Source: Actinoplanes sp. SE50/110 (lineage in GTDB: Bacteria > Actinomycetota > Actinomycetes > Mycobacteriales > Micromonosporaceae). Taken from it: a stretch of DNA of 64,000 nt. Positions 36,397-46,500 of the stretch are shown piece by piece; the first letter of the stretch is position 1, and the number at the start of each line of letters is the position of its first letter. The stretch is from positions 7,620,001 through 7,684,000 of the forward strand of contig NZ_LT827010.1 of assembly GCF_900119315.1 (NCBI RefSeq), written 5' to 3'. The position numbers were made by a program, and so were the translations under genes. The notes below the pieces were generated by a model. That model worked only from the letters and a program-made list of their open reading frames with translations. It did not search any database and was not told the DNA's origin.

Positions 36397-39300
36397 TCAC
36401 CTGTCGTTGCCTGCCGCCATTTCTCCTGCAAGGCGGAACATCTCTCCCTGCGTAAGGGGAGCGTTGGCGTAGCCCACATAGGCAGCACCTTCATAATCCC
36501 TATAGGCTTCATGCTCTCTTTGGGATCGACTTGTATGATTACTCATCTCCCCAGCGGTAGTAATTTCTACGACCGCTCCGCTCTTGTGAAACAAATCGGG
36601 ACCCCAGGATTCTTTATATACCCACTCGCCAGGGAACCTCTTCATCAGTTTCGCTGCGACCGCCTTATGTAGAGCGCGACCGTACAACATGCGGAACCTG
36701 TAGAACTTGCCGTTATTCATCGACCTTAGCAGGCCAGCCCGCTCCTCAGGGTTGAGATGGTTTTCCATGACCTGTTTCGGGTCTTCGTCTAGGACCTCTG
36801 TAGTGGCTTGTGCAACATCATTGGCGGCTTTCCATTTTGAATACGGGCCGTCAACCTTAGTTTCGCCTGGGTTTGCGATAAAAACCTGATCCCTCGCCAT
36901 GGCACTGAGAATGTCGTAGCACCTACTCGGGTATTTCAGGCACGCCTCGGACTCGATGTCCTCTAGGGCATATTCATGTAGCGCCTCGGGCAGATCGTCG
37001 ATCGTTGCCACTTGATACTTTTTGGCTATCTTAGCTCTGATCTTTTCTAGACCGTTTGCCGTCTTTTCATCAAGTGAAGCCGTCGACTTCTTTCCGCCAC
37101 TGCCGCCACTGCTGCCACTGCCGTTGCTGCCGCCTGTGTTAAAACCGCTAGTTCCCCAAGCCGGAGCGCCGCTTATCTGCCACCCAGGGATCCGCTCATC
37201 CGGCGGGACCTGAAGACCGGACGGATCGCTGAAAGCTACGGGATTGCTCTCCGCGTAGGCATACCCGTTCCATGACTGCTGATCGTCTGGATTAAAAAGC
37301 GGATCAACGCTGATGAAACGACCGGTAGCCGGGTCATAATTCCGGGCCCCAATTTGGATGAGTCCCGTGCTGTTGTTGACAGGCTTGTTAAGGAAGCCGC
37401 GGTTGTCGGGGTACGCGCCGCCCGCTCCTCGGGTTGCACCGTCCGGGGTGTATTGCCGCCACGTCGGCGCGGACATGGTGGAGTTCAGGTACAGCGTGGG
37501 TGTGCCGTTGTGGTCGGCGAGGGCGAAGCTGTAGGTGCTGCCGGTGCGGATGCAGCTGCCGCCGCCAGGCAGCGTGTAATACCGGGTCGCGGTGAGGGCT
37601 TTGGTGCTGGTGTTGAGGGCGATCTGTTCGCCGGGCAGGTACAGGGTGGTCTGGCCGGGGTCTTTCTGCAGGAGTAGGCCGCCGTCGGCGTCGTAGACGA
37701 AGTTGGTGTTGCCCGCGGTGCTGCCGGTGATGGCGGTGAGCCGTCCGGCGTCATCCCACGTCAGGCTCTGGTTGCCCTTGCCCGCGGCCCGGGTCGCCAT
37801 GTTGCCGGCGGTGTCATAGGTGTAAGCGGTGTTGACCGTGGTGGTGCCGGTGGTGGCCGCGGTGGAGGTCAGGGTGTGGGGCTGGTTTTTGGCGTTGCCG
37901 TTGTAGGTGAAGTTGGTGACGGTGTCGTTGCCGCTGCCGATGGCGTGCTGAGTCTGGGTGGTGCGGTCACCGAGGTCGTTGAAGGTCCAGGTGGTCCAGT
38001 AGGCGCTGGAGGCGCCGAGGGCGTCGCCGACCGTGGCTTTGCTGGTACTGGTGGGTTCGGCCGCGCAGCTGTCCGTGGCGGTCCAGGCGGCGCGCAGGCG
38101 GCGGAAACCGTCAACGCGGTAGCACTGGGTCTCGGAGGTGGCGGTGCTCCCTTGCCGGGTTTCGACGAGTTTGGTGATGTCACCGATCGGGTCGTACGTG
38201 TAGTCCGTGGAGTGGACGGTGGCTGGGGTGCCGGTTTGGCGGCTAACGGTCTGGTTGGTGAGCCGGCCAGTGTGCGCGTCCCAGTTGTTGACGACGTAGC
38301 CGTAGGTGGGTGAGGAACCGATGGATTCCTGCTGGACCCGGCTCCAGGCGTCGAACACGGTGATCTTGCCGTAGGCGTTCGTGCCGACGCTGCTGGTCAG
38401 AAGGTCATAAGGGGTCGAGTAGCCGTAGGTGACGATTTCCTGGGCCAGGCCGCCGGCGGCTGGGTAGACGTCACGCAGAGGTAGGCCGGTGGTCGTGGTG
38501 TAGGCCTTGTTGAAGGTGTAGCTGCCGGCAAGCGTGCCCTCAGCAGTCGGGATGGTGACGGTGACGCCCTTGGATGTGCCGAAGATGGTGAAGCCAAGTT
38601 GCTGGGTTTTGTAGGCGTCGTGGTTGGCACCCCAGTAGGCGGTACTCGAGGTGAGCTGGCCGATCGGGTTGGTCATGCCGGTGACGGCGTTGTCGGAGTT
38701 GTCGTACACCCAATCGGCGAGCTTGTTCGCGGCGGCTTGGGCTGCGACGGTGGCCGCGTACACGCCGGTTTTGCGGTTGGCCTTGTCGTAGGTGTACGAG
38801 ATGGTCTTGCCGCGCGAGTCGGTGGCCTGGGTGAGGTTGCCGTTGCCGTCGTAGGTCATGCCGGTTGACGTGCCTGCGTCCGGGTCGGTTTTGCCGGTGA
38901 CCTGGCCGAGTAGGTTGTAGCTGGTCGTCCAGGTGTTGCCGGCGGTGTCCTTGATGCTGTTCTGCAGGCCTTGGTCGTTGTATCCGAACGTTGAGGAGAT
39001 CTTCGTGCCGCCGGTAAAGGTGTAGTCACCGGTGAAGGTGTTGCTCGGCGTGGTCAGGGTTGGGACCGTCTTGTAGGTGTCGGTTTTGACCGTGCGTCCG
39101 AGCGGATCGGTGTAGCTGGTGCTGACGGTGCCGCCGGTGGCCGGGAAGACGGTGGTGGCGTCGCCGGCGTAGACCGTGGTGGTCGTTTCGCCGGTCTGTA
39201 CGACGTTGTCTTTGGCCTGTTCCTGTTTCACGGCGCGGCCGAGGCCGTCGTAGGTGAACAGGGTTTGGGTGGCTACCTGCTTACCGAGGTTCGCGGCAGA

Positions 39301-42300
39301 GACCAGGTTGGTGTCGGGGGTGGTGGTGTCGTCCCACCAGTTGTTGTAGACCGCTTTGGTCCAGCCGCGGCTGTCGTAGAAGGTGTCGGTGACCAGCCGG
39401 CCGCCGCGCGGGGTTCCCTGCTGGGTTTGCCGGGGGCGCAGCATGCCGTCGTAGATCAGCGTGGACAGCTGGTACTGCGAGACGTCGTTCAGGATCTGTG
39501 TGGTCGCCGACGAGATTCCGGTCTGCGACAGGGTGTAACTGAATAGCCGGTTTGCTGGCAGATCGGTGGTGCGAGAGTTGAGCCACACTGCTTTGGAACG
39601 GCCCAGCGCGTCGTACCAAAGGGTGGTGACGACGTTATTTGCGTCGGTGATTGTCAATGGCAGAGAACGCCGCGTGTCCAGGGTGGTGGTGGCCACGGTC
39701 TGATTCAGGGCGTTGGTAGTAGTGGTGCTGGTAATGAGGCCGACGGCGTTGGTGGTGTATACATTTGTAGTTTTGTTGCCGTTACCGTCATACGCAGCGA
39801 TAGTGCGGCCGTAGCTGTCGTACTCGGTCTTGTTAGTCGTCTTGTATGTATAGCCAGTGCTGTTCCAGCCGTTAGCGTGCTGCTCCATGGTGCGCGTGCC
39901 GCGAGTCGGAGCGACGGCCTGCGGGAAGGTGGTTGAGAAGGTGGGGTCGTCGTAGAAATACCGCTCGTCGGAAACCACCTGTGCGGGGCGGGTGACGCTG
40001 TCCGGGGCGGTAAGGCGGTTAAGGGTGCCGGGCGCTGAAGACGGGCTGCCGGCGGTGTAGCCGCCGCACGCCCTAGACACGACCTCGGTTTCAGCGATTA
40101 GACCGGCAATGTTCTTGGTCTTGTTGACCGGAGCGTAGGTGTTCGTAGTACAGGTATCGTACTGCGCATCAACCGGCACCGTGTGGGAGTAGGTTTGTCT
40201 CAGCGAACCGAAGGTAAGGCTTGCGATGTCGGCATCGTATGAGTTATCGGTCTGGGTGTACCGGTATGTCGGCGTCCCACCGCTGGCGATTCGCTGACGG
40301 CTAAACGTTTCGGCTTTTGAGACCCAGTTCGCGGTCAGCGCAGAAAGGCCAGTCCGGGTCCGGGTCGCGGTAGCGTCAGAAACCCAATACGAAGATATTT
40401 CTGACGATTCGACGGGGCCGCCATCGCCACGATAAATGGTGGACTCGAGCGTGGTACCGGCCAACTCGTTGAGATCTTCATGGCTTCCGCCCTGGGAATC
40501 AGTTAATGGCAGAGGCGTGGTGTTATTGTTCTTGCTCATACCGCGGTAATAGGTGACCTCAGACAGCGTCTGCTTGTCGTTCGTGAGGTCACCGGTGCGG
40601 GTTTGCACCTTGCCGTAACCGCGGAACTGGCCGTAAGTGCGATATTTGGCCTCGACAAGCTCGTTATCGTCGTAGTGCCAGGCGGCACCACCCAGGTAGC
40701 TGTAGCTGGTGACCTGAGCAGCGGCGCTGCCGGTCGGATCACTCTGGGTGATCTTGGTGACGACGTATTTGTTGAACCAGTCGGTGATCGGATCGACGTA
40801 GCTTGGCGGGGTCCAGCGCACCGGGTAGCACGACGACGTATTCGAGGACGGGGTGATCGTTACCGGGGCGGTGCATGCGTTGGTGCGGCTGTAGTCGGCG
40901 GTGATGATCGATCCGGCCTCGGTGGTGATCTGGCTGATGCGCTGCCGGTAGAACGCCGGGAGGCCGTCGGAGACAGTGTCGACCCGGTTCTGCAGCTTGA
41001 TGCTGTCGAATTTGACGGCGGGCACGGTGATCGCCGAGGAGTTCGGCTGGGCGCTGGTGTCGTTACCGGTGTGGGTGATCGAGTTCAGCCACAGCGTCGG
41101 GGAGGTGCTGTCGCCGGTAGCCGGCATGGTGTGCGCCAGCGTCCAGGTGTCGACCGCCTCGTACTTCGAGGTGGCGGTCGAGTACTGCTGGGTGACGACC
41201 GAAGCGAGCCGCACGGTGGAGAAGAAGGATGGGCTCCAGACGTTGCAGGTGCCGGTCGAGGTGCAGATCAGGTCGTAAGGGACGTCGGGCCAGTTGGCCT
41301 TGTTCGTGGAGTTCAACGGCTGACAGGTGCCGGATACGCAGCGGTCGCCGGTGTTGAACACGACCTGGTTAGGTGCGGTGCCGTAGGCATTGCCGTCGGT
41401 GAAGCCGTAGTCGATGTGGTCGACGTAGCTGTCGCGCACGTACGAGGTCTTGGTGGCGCCCTGGTAGCGGGCGTAGGTGTTGGTGTCCTGGTGGTAGTAG
41501 TACGCCATCGCGTTGCCGTGTGCGTCGGTGGCGTAGTCGAGGTTCCAGCGGAACGCCATCGTGCACCAGGACTGGTCGAAGGTGGCGTTGTAGCAGGGGT
41601 CGCCGGAGTGTGCGGCGTAGACTGGGACGGTGTCGACGGAGTTGGTGCGCGGCTTGCCGGAGGTCCAGCTAGGTAGCTGGTTACGGCCGAACTGGAACAC
41701 GGCACCGTTGCGCATGGTGACGGTCCAGTAGGAGGTGTCGTAGCTGCCGGAGCCGTTGTTGGACCCGGTGACCTTGGTGATCACCTCACCGTTGTCGTCC
41801 TCGGACTTCCAGACCTTCTTGGTAGCGTCCCAGACCAGCGACGACGAGTTACCGTTGAGCGACATCGTCAAAACCGGACCGTTGTAGCACCTATCATCAA
41901 TTTTCTTCGGCGCCGCGCTGCCCTCCGGGTCGTCGGCGCAGGAGACAAAGCTCTGCTCGATGAACGACTGCGGCGTCGCCCAGCCGTCACCGGCCCAGTC
42001 CGCCTGCGCCTGCGTGGAGACGGTCTCGCCGTCTACCGAGGACGAGTTGTAGCCCAGCGCCACTTCGGGAGCCATGCCGGTCGCGGCGGGCGGCACCTTG
42101 AACGCGTAGTTATAGGTGAAGGCGCCGGTGCTGCTCCCGGCCGACCAGGTGCCGGTCGGGGACAGGCTGGTCGCGGCGTAAGAGCCACCGGCCGAGCCGC
42201 CGTCGCCGCCGGTGGCCGCGGTCGCGGCGAATACAGCGGCGCGCTGCGTGGTCGCGGCTTTCTGTGGGGCCAGGGAGCGGGTGCTGGCGCCGGGAGCGGC

Positions 42301-43059
42301 CTGCGGTGTCGCCGGAGTGGCAGGCAGATCGACTACGGCGGACACGCTCTGCGATGCCGTGTCGTTGGCCGAGCCGAGGTCGGCGGGCTTGCGGCACGCC
42401 GCCACCTGCGGGGTGGTCAGCGCACAGGCGGGCAGCTGGACCAGGTGCAGCCGTGATCCGTAGTTGCCGCCGAAGGCCTGGGCGAAGCCGGCGTAGTCGA
42501 CGCCGAGACGGACCTTACCGGCGGTCGGTGCCGCGGCGGTCATGACAACGCCATTGATCCCGAGCTTGGTCGCGGTCTGCTGGTCGAGCACCTGCACGTC
42601 GACCGCAGCCGGGGAGGCGGCCGCCATTCGAGTCTTAGCCGCGGCGACGGTCTGCGCCCAAACGGCGCTTCCCGCGGCGTGTGACTTGCCAGCGCCGGAG
42701 ATCGTGATCGCGGCATGGCCGGCCGGCGGCAGCGTGGTCGCGGTCGGCACGAACTTCTGCTCGGCCGGATCGGGCCGGTGCGGCTGCTTGGCCGGCTTCA
42801 GCGCGTAGACACCCTTGACGGCACGTCCGGGCTTGACGTCCGGAGCCGGGTTCGTCTTCGCCGCGGGGGCGGTCGAGGGCGCCGCGACAGCCTGGCCCTG
42901 CCCGGAGGCCAGTAGCGTCAGAACAAGTCCGGAGGCGACTGCCGCCATCCGCCGGGAACGGTGTCGGCGGTGCAGATACGCCGAAACCTCGGCCGTCGAA
43001 TAGGCCGAGGGGGAGCCGCCTGAACGGCGCTTATGCAGACCGGTAAACCGCGAGATCAC
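36397..43059 (-). CDS. Secreted RHS/YD-repeat polymorphic toxin with REase-like C-terminus
   Basis: A 2220-aa protein. A long basic N-terminus precedes a hydrophobic export signal (MAAVASGLVLTLLASGQGQA near residues 38-57). YD/RHS repeats fill roughly residues 1080-1930, for example YTYDKANRKTGVYA, and the core closes with NGYAYAESNPVAFSDPSGL near 1932-1949. The variable toxin tip (about 2013-2220) is unlike the rest in composition. It includes YGRALHKAVAAKLMKRF and ESWGPDLFHKSGAVVEITT; the D...ExT spacing resembles a PD-(D/E)xK restriction-endonuclease fold, so a DNase is suggested but unproven. Start is GTG 43059 with a CACAAT box upstream. The downstream pentapeptide protein is the likely immunity. 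Confidence 0.85.
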   Translation of the reverse strand: MISRFTGLHKRRSGGSPSAYSTAEVSAYLHRRHRSRRMAAVASGLVLTLLASGQGQAVAAPSTAPAAKTNPAPDVKPGRAVKGVYALKPAKQPHRPDPAEQKFVPTATTLPPAGHAAITISGAGKSHAAGSAVWAQTVAAAKTRMAAASPAAVDVQVLDQQTATKLGINGVVMTAAAPTAGKVRLGVDYAGFAQAFGGNYGSRLHLVQLPACALTTPQVAACRKPADLGSANDTASQSVSAVVDLPATPATPQAAPGASTRSLAPQKAATTQRAAVFAATAATGGDGGSAGGSYAATSLSPTGTWSAGSSTGAFTYNYAFKVPPAATGMAPEVALGYNSSSVDGETVSTQAQADWAGDGWATPQSFIEQSFVSCADDPEGSAAPKKIDDRCYNGPVLTMSLNGNSSSLVWDATKKVWKSEDDNGEVITKVTGSNNGSGSYDTSYWTVTMRNGAVFQFGRNQLPSWTSGKPRTNSVDTVPVYAAHSGDPCYNATFDQSWCTMAFRWNLDYATDAHGNAMAYYYHQDTNTYARYQGATKTSYVRDSYVDHIDYGFTDGNAYGTAPNQVVFNTGDRCVSGTCQPLNSTNKANWPDVPYDLICTSTGTCNVWSPSFFSTVRLASVVTQQYSTATSKYEAVDTWTLAHTMPATGDSTSPTLWLNSITHTGNDTSAQPNSSAITVPAVKFDSIKLQNRVDTVSDGLPAFYRQRISQITTEAGSIITADYSRTNACTAPVTITPSSNTSSCYPVRWTPPSYVDPITDWFNKYVVTKITQSDPTGSAAAQVTSYSYLGGAAWHYDDNELVEAKYRTYGQFRGYGKVQTRTGDLTNDKQTLSEVTYYRGMSKNNNTTPLPLTDSQGGSHEDLNELAGTTLESTIYRGDGGPVESSEISSYWVSDATATRTRTGLSALTANWVSKAETFSRQRIASGGTPTYRYTQTDNSYDADIASLTFGSLRQTYSHTVPVDAQYDTCTTNTYAPVNKTKNIAGLIAETEVVSRACGGYTAGSPSSAPGTLNRLTAPDSVTRPAQVVSDERYFYDDPTFSTTFPQAVAPTRGTRTMEQHANGWNSTGYTYKTTNKTEYDSYGRTIAAYDGNGNKTTNVYTTNAVGLITSTTTTNALNQTVATTTLDTRRSLPLTITDANNVVTTLWYDALGRSKAVWLNSRTTDLPANRLFSYTLSQTGISSATTQILNDVSQYQLSTLIYDGMLRPRQTQQGTPRGGRLVTDTFYDSRGWTKAVYNNWWDDTTTPDTNLVSAANLGKQVATQTLFTYDGLGRAVKQEQAKDNVVQTGETTTTVYAGDATTVFPATGGTVSTSYTDPLGRTVKTDTYKTVPTLTTPSNTFTGDYTFTGGTKISSTFGYNDQGLQNSIKDTAGNTWTTSYNLLGQVTGKTDPDAGTSTGMTYDGNGNLTQATDSRGKTISYTYDKANRKTGVYAATVAAQAAANKLADWVYDNSDNAVTGMTNPIGQLTSSTAYWGANHDAYKTQQLGFTIFGTSKGVTVTIPTAEGTLAGSYTFNKAYTTTTGLPLRDVYPAAGGLAQEIVTYGYSTPYDLLTSSVGTNAYGKITVFDAWSRVQQESIGSSPTYGYVVNNWDAHTGRLTNQTVSRQTGTPATVHSTDYTYDPIGDITKLVETRQGSTATSETQCYRVDGFRRLRAAWTATDSCAAEPTSTSKATVGDALGASSAYWTTWTFNDLGDRTTQTQHAIGSGNDTVTNFTYNGNAKNQPHTLTSTAATTGTTTVNTAYTYDTAGNMATRAAGKGNQSLTWDDAGRLTAITGSTAGNTNFVYDADGGLLLQKDPGQTTLYLPGEQIALNTSTKALTATRYYTLPGGGSCIRTGSTYSFALADHNGTPTLYLNSTMSAPTWRQYTPDGATRGAGGAYPDNRGFLNKPVNNSTGLIQIGARNYDPATGRFISVDPLFNPDDQQSWNGYAYAESNPVAFSDPSGLQVPPDERIPGWQISGAPAWGTSGFNTGGSNGSGSSGGSGGKKSTASLDEKTANGLEKIRAKIAKKYQVATIDDLPEALHEYALEDIESEACLKYPSRCYDILSAMARDQVFIANPGETKVDGPYSKWKAANDVAQATTEVLDEDPKQVMENHLNPEERAGLLRSMNNGKFYRFRMLYGRALHKAVAAKLMKRFPGEWVYKESWGPDLFHKSGAVVEITTAGEMSNHTSRSQREHEAYRDYEGAAYVGYANAPLTQGEMFRLAGEMAAGNDR

Positions 43060-43533
43060 GGCACGAGATTGTGCCGCAACCCGCCCGCTTGATGATCACG
43101 CATGAATAACGATCGGCGGAATAAATCTGCGAGCGTGGCGTCGATTGGCGCAGACAGGCAGACACGAGCCGCAAGTGCAGAGATCCGCCAAAGCATACGT
43201 AAGCGGCCAACCGGATCATCTCTCAGGTTTTCCTCAGTTTCTCCCCTGAACAGCCATGACGCCGCGGCGAAGAAGTACTTCACGATGATTGCCCGAAGGG
43301 CGGATGGACGAGATGGCAACCAGAAACGGGGACTGTTTCGGTAGTGAATACGGACGAAATGGTCGCCCGGTGTGAGCTATTCAACACTGGAATTTGCTGT
43401 GGCCTGATCGATCCGTTCGTCGGCTTCTCCTCATATGCGAGCTGCGTTTACAGTTCGGCAGGCCTGTGACGGGTCGCGTTGCCGACGGCGGCGAGATAAG
43501 ACACCTTTTAGTTGCGAGGAAGAAATCTTCAAC
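43060..43533. other. Divergent intergenic region between the RHS toxin and the FG-GAP protein
   Basis: A 474-bp AT-richer stretch that must contain both promoters. Short open frames here lack ribosome sites and protein-like composition. GAGGAAG at about 43516-43522 lies 11 nt before ATG 43534 and is the only candidate ribosome site. Confidence 0.5.
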
Positions 43534-46500
43534 ATGCGTGTGCTGAATTCACGCCCGCGGTGGCTCGCCGCGGTCACTGGGATGGCGACGCTCGTCGCCA
43601 CCTCGATGTCGTCGCCTGCGGTCGCGGCGACACCCGACGGTGACGTCGGCTACGTCGGTAACGTCAGCAAGACGACATCCAGCCTGCTGACTACCGACCA
43701 AGCTCTCGCGCAAGCGCGGAAGACCGGTACGAAGGTCGAGGTCACCGCTGCCACCACGGCGACCGACCTGCTCACCGCGAATCCTGATGGCACCCTGACC
43801 ATGACCCGGACGGCCGCACCGATCCGCCAGCGCGTCGGTGGCCAGTGGAAGAATCTCGACGCGACGCTGACCGCCAACCCCGACGGCAGCCTGAGCCCCG
43901 CCGTGTCGACGAGCCCGGTCGTGCTCTCCGGCGGTGGCACCAGCCCGCTCGCGAAGCTTTCCGGAGCCGGCCTCGGGTTCGATCTCAGCGTTCCCATGAC
44001 GCTGCCTAAGCCTACTGTCGCTGGTGACACCGCCACCTACGCCGACGTCCTGCCCGGCGTCAATCTCCAGGCGACGGCGTCGGTGTACGGCGGGTTCTCT
44101 GAGGTGTTCGTCGTCCGTGACGCCGCTGCCGCCGCGAATCCGGCGCTGAAAAAGCTCGTCCTGGCCGCCCATCCGAGCGGTATCACGCTGGCCAGCGACG
44201 CCGCCAACAACGTCGCCGGCAAGGACGCGGCCGGACGCACCGTGCTGTCGGCTCCCACACCGCTGATGTGGGACTCCACCACGACAGCCGCGACGACCAC
44301 CACCCAGCGCTCGGCGGTCACGCCGAGCACCACCAGCCGCAACGCCGGGGCGGCCCGGGCGGCGTCCAGCCCGGACGGACCCGGAGCTGCCGCCAACGTG
44401 GCGCCGCTGCCGACCACGGCCACGAGCACCGGCATCACGCTGACGCCGGGCAGCATGCTGCAGGACAGCACCACGCACTACCCGCTCTACATCGATCCGG
44501 ACTTCCAGTGGACGCCGGCCAGCCCGACCTTGTCGGGTTGGGCGACCGTCGCCAAATCCCATGCGGACAGCAACTATTGGAAGGCCACCCCGGACCGCCA
44601 GGGCTTCTTGCAGGTGGGGTACTCCGGCGACACCATCGTCTCCCGTACGCTGCTGAACTTCGCGCTGCCCTCGGTGCTCAAAGGCGCGACGATCAACTCG
44701 GCAGAGCTCAACATGTCGAACAACTACTCGTACTCGTGCGACGCCAGACCGATCAGTCTGTATGCGCCGACCACCAAGCTCACCTCCGGTAACGCCAAGT
44801 GGACCTACTGGGATGGCGTCAACCTCGGGGCAGCCGTGCAGACCCAGAGCTTCGCTCACGGGTATGACACCAGCTGTAAGCCAATCACCGTCGGCTTCGA
44901 TGTCACCAAGACCATCAACGCCGACGTCAACGGGAGCAATCCGCAGACCCTCCAGACGTTCATGCTCAAAGCCGGTGACGAAACCGACAAGTGGGCCTGG
45001 AAGAACTTCCTGCTGTCGACCGTGTCGATGACCGTCACCTACAACCACACGCCGGATGTGCCGACGAAGCTGACAAGCAGCCCCAGCACCGCTTGCAACG
45101 CAAGCCCGGCTTCGGCGGTGGGTAACGGTCCGCTCAGCCTGTATGCCTACGTGACCGACCCGGACGCGGCGGCGGGCGGCTCGGCTTCGCTGGGCGCCGG
45201 CTTCCAGCTGTACAAGACGCAGTACGCGTCCCTGTTCCCCTCCACCGGCGACGGCGACTCGACCAAGCTGGTCGCATCCACCCCGATGAGCTCGACGGCC
45301 AGCAACAAGAACAACGCCGTCCTCAACGTTCCTCAGGACACGCTGAGTAAGGCCGCCGATGTCGACGGCGCCAGCAACAAGCTGATCACTCAGTTCTCGT
45401 GGCGGGTTCGGGTAACCGACTTCCCTGCCAGCCCGAGCGACACCAGCCACTATTCGAAGTGGTCGGCCCCTTGCACCTTCCGGTACGACCCGACGCGCAC
45501 TGGCGCGCCCACCGTCGTCCTCGACACCACCGTCACGGACCCCAGCGTCAACACGTTCCCGCCGGTCCAGGGCAAGAACTCCCGGATCCTCATCACGCCC
45601 AATAGCAACGGCACCACGCCCAGCGGCTACCTCATCCAGGTCAACGGCGGCGCGCCTTACAAGGTCACCGCGGACGCGACCGGCGCAGGCAGTGCGCAGA
45701 TCAAGCCGACGCGGTTCTCCAACGTAGTCACCGTGACCAGCTTGTCGCCCGGTGGCAACATCGGTGACACCGGTTCCCTGCCCGTCACCGCCTACGCGGC
45801 GACTCCGGCGCAGCCCGATGACTTCAACGGTGACGACATCGCTGACTTGGTCACCGTCGGCGGCACCAACAACCTCCCGCCGGGTCTGTGGCTTGCCGCC
45901 GGCAACAACAACGGTCAGGTCATGCCCGTGGCCGCCAACATCGGCGTCTATGGCACCGGCCAGGCAACCGTCCAAACCCCCAAGTCCTACACCGGCACCC
46001 AGGTGATCACCGGCCGGTTCACCGGCTACGGCAGCCAAGACGTGATCTCGTACCACACGCAGAAGGACCCCGCGGTAGACCCGGCCACCGGCACCGGCTC
46101 CATCCTCACCGGCAGCGGAGACGGCACCCCGATACAACCGTCCGACTCGAATCAGGGCACCATCTCCGGCCTGCAGGAAATCAGCCCGGACGACTTCAGC
46201 TCCATCCAAGGCACCGAGCCCAACCAGGTAGCGACGCTCAACACCGTCGCCGCTGACGGCACGGCGAGTCCTTTCGCGAGCCTGCTGGGTACCAGCAAAG
46301 CCGCCGACGGCACCTACCACGTGAACTACTTCGAGAACGTCAACGGCACGTTCGGCAACCCAGTCACCCTTGCCGGCCTGCTAAACCCGGCCGGCGGCAC
46401 CGACTGGAAAGATTGGACCATGGCCGGCACGCTGACCCACGACCCCACGACGGGGCACGACAGCGCCGACATGTTCCTCTGGAACCGCAGCACCGGCGCT

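Noticed and set aside
43102..43344. 80-codon open frame in the RHS/FG-GAP intergenic region
   Set aside because: No ribosome site, low-complexity basic composition and location in a divergent promoter region.
43549..46320. 923-codon minus-strand open frame opposite the FG-GAP protein
   Set aside because: Shadow frame with biased composition; the plus strand carries a signal peptide and recognisable domains.
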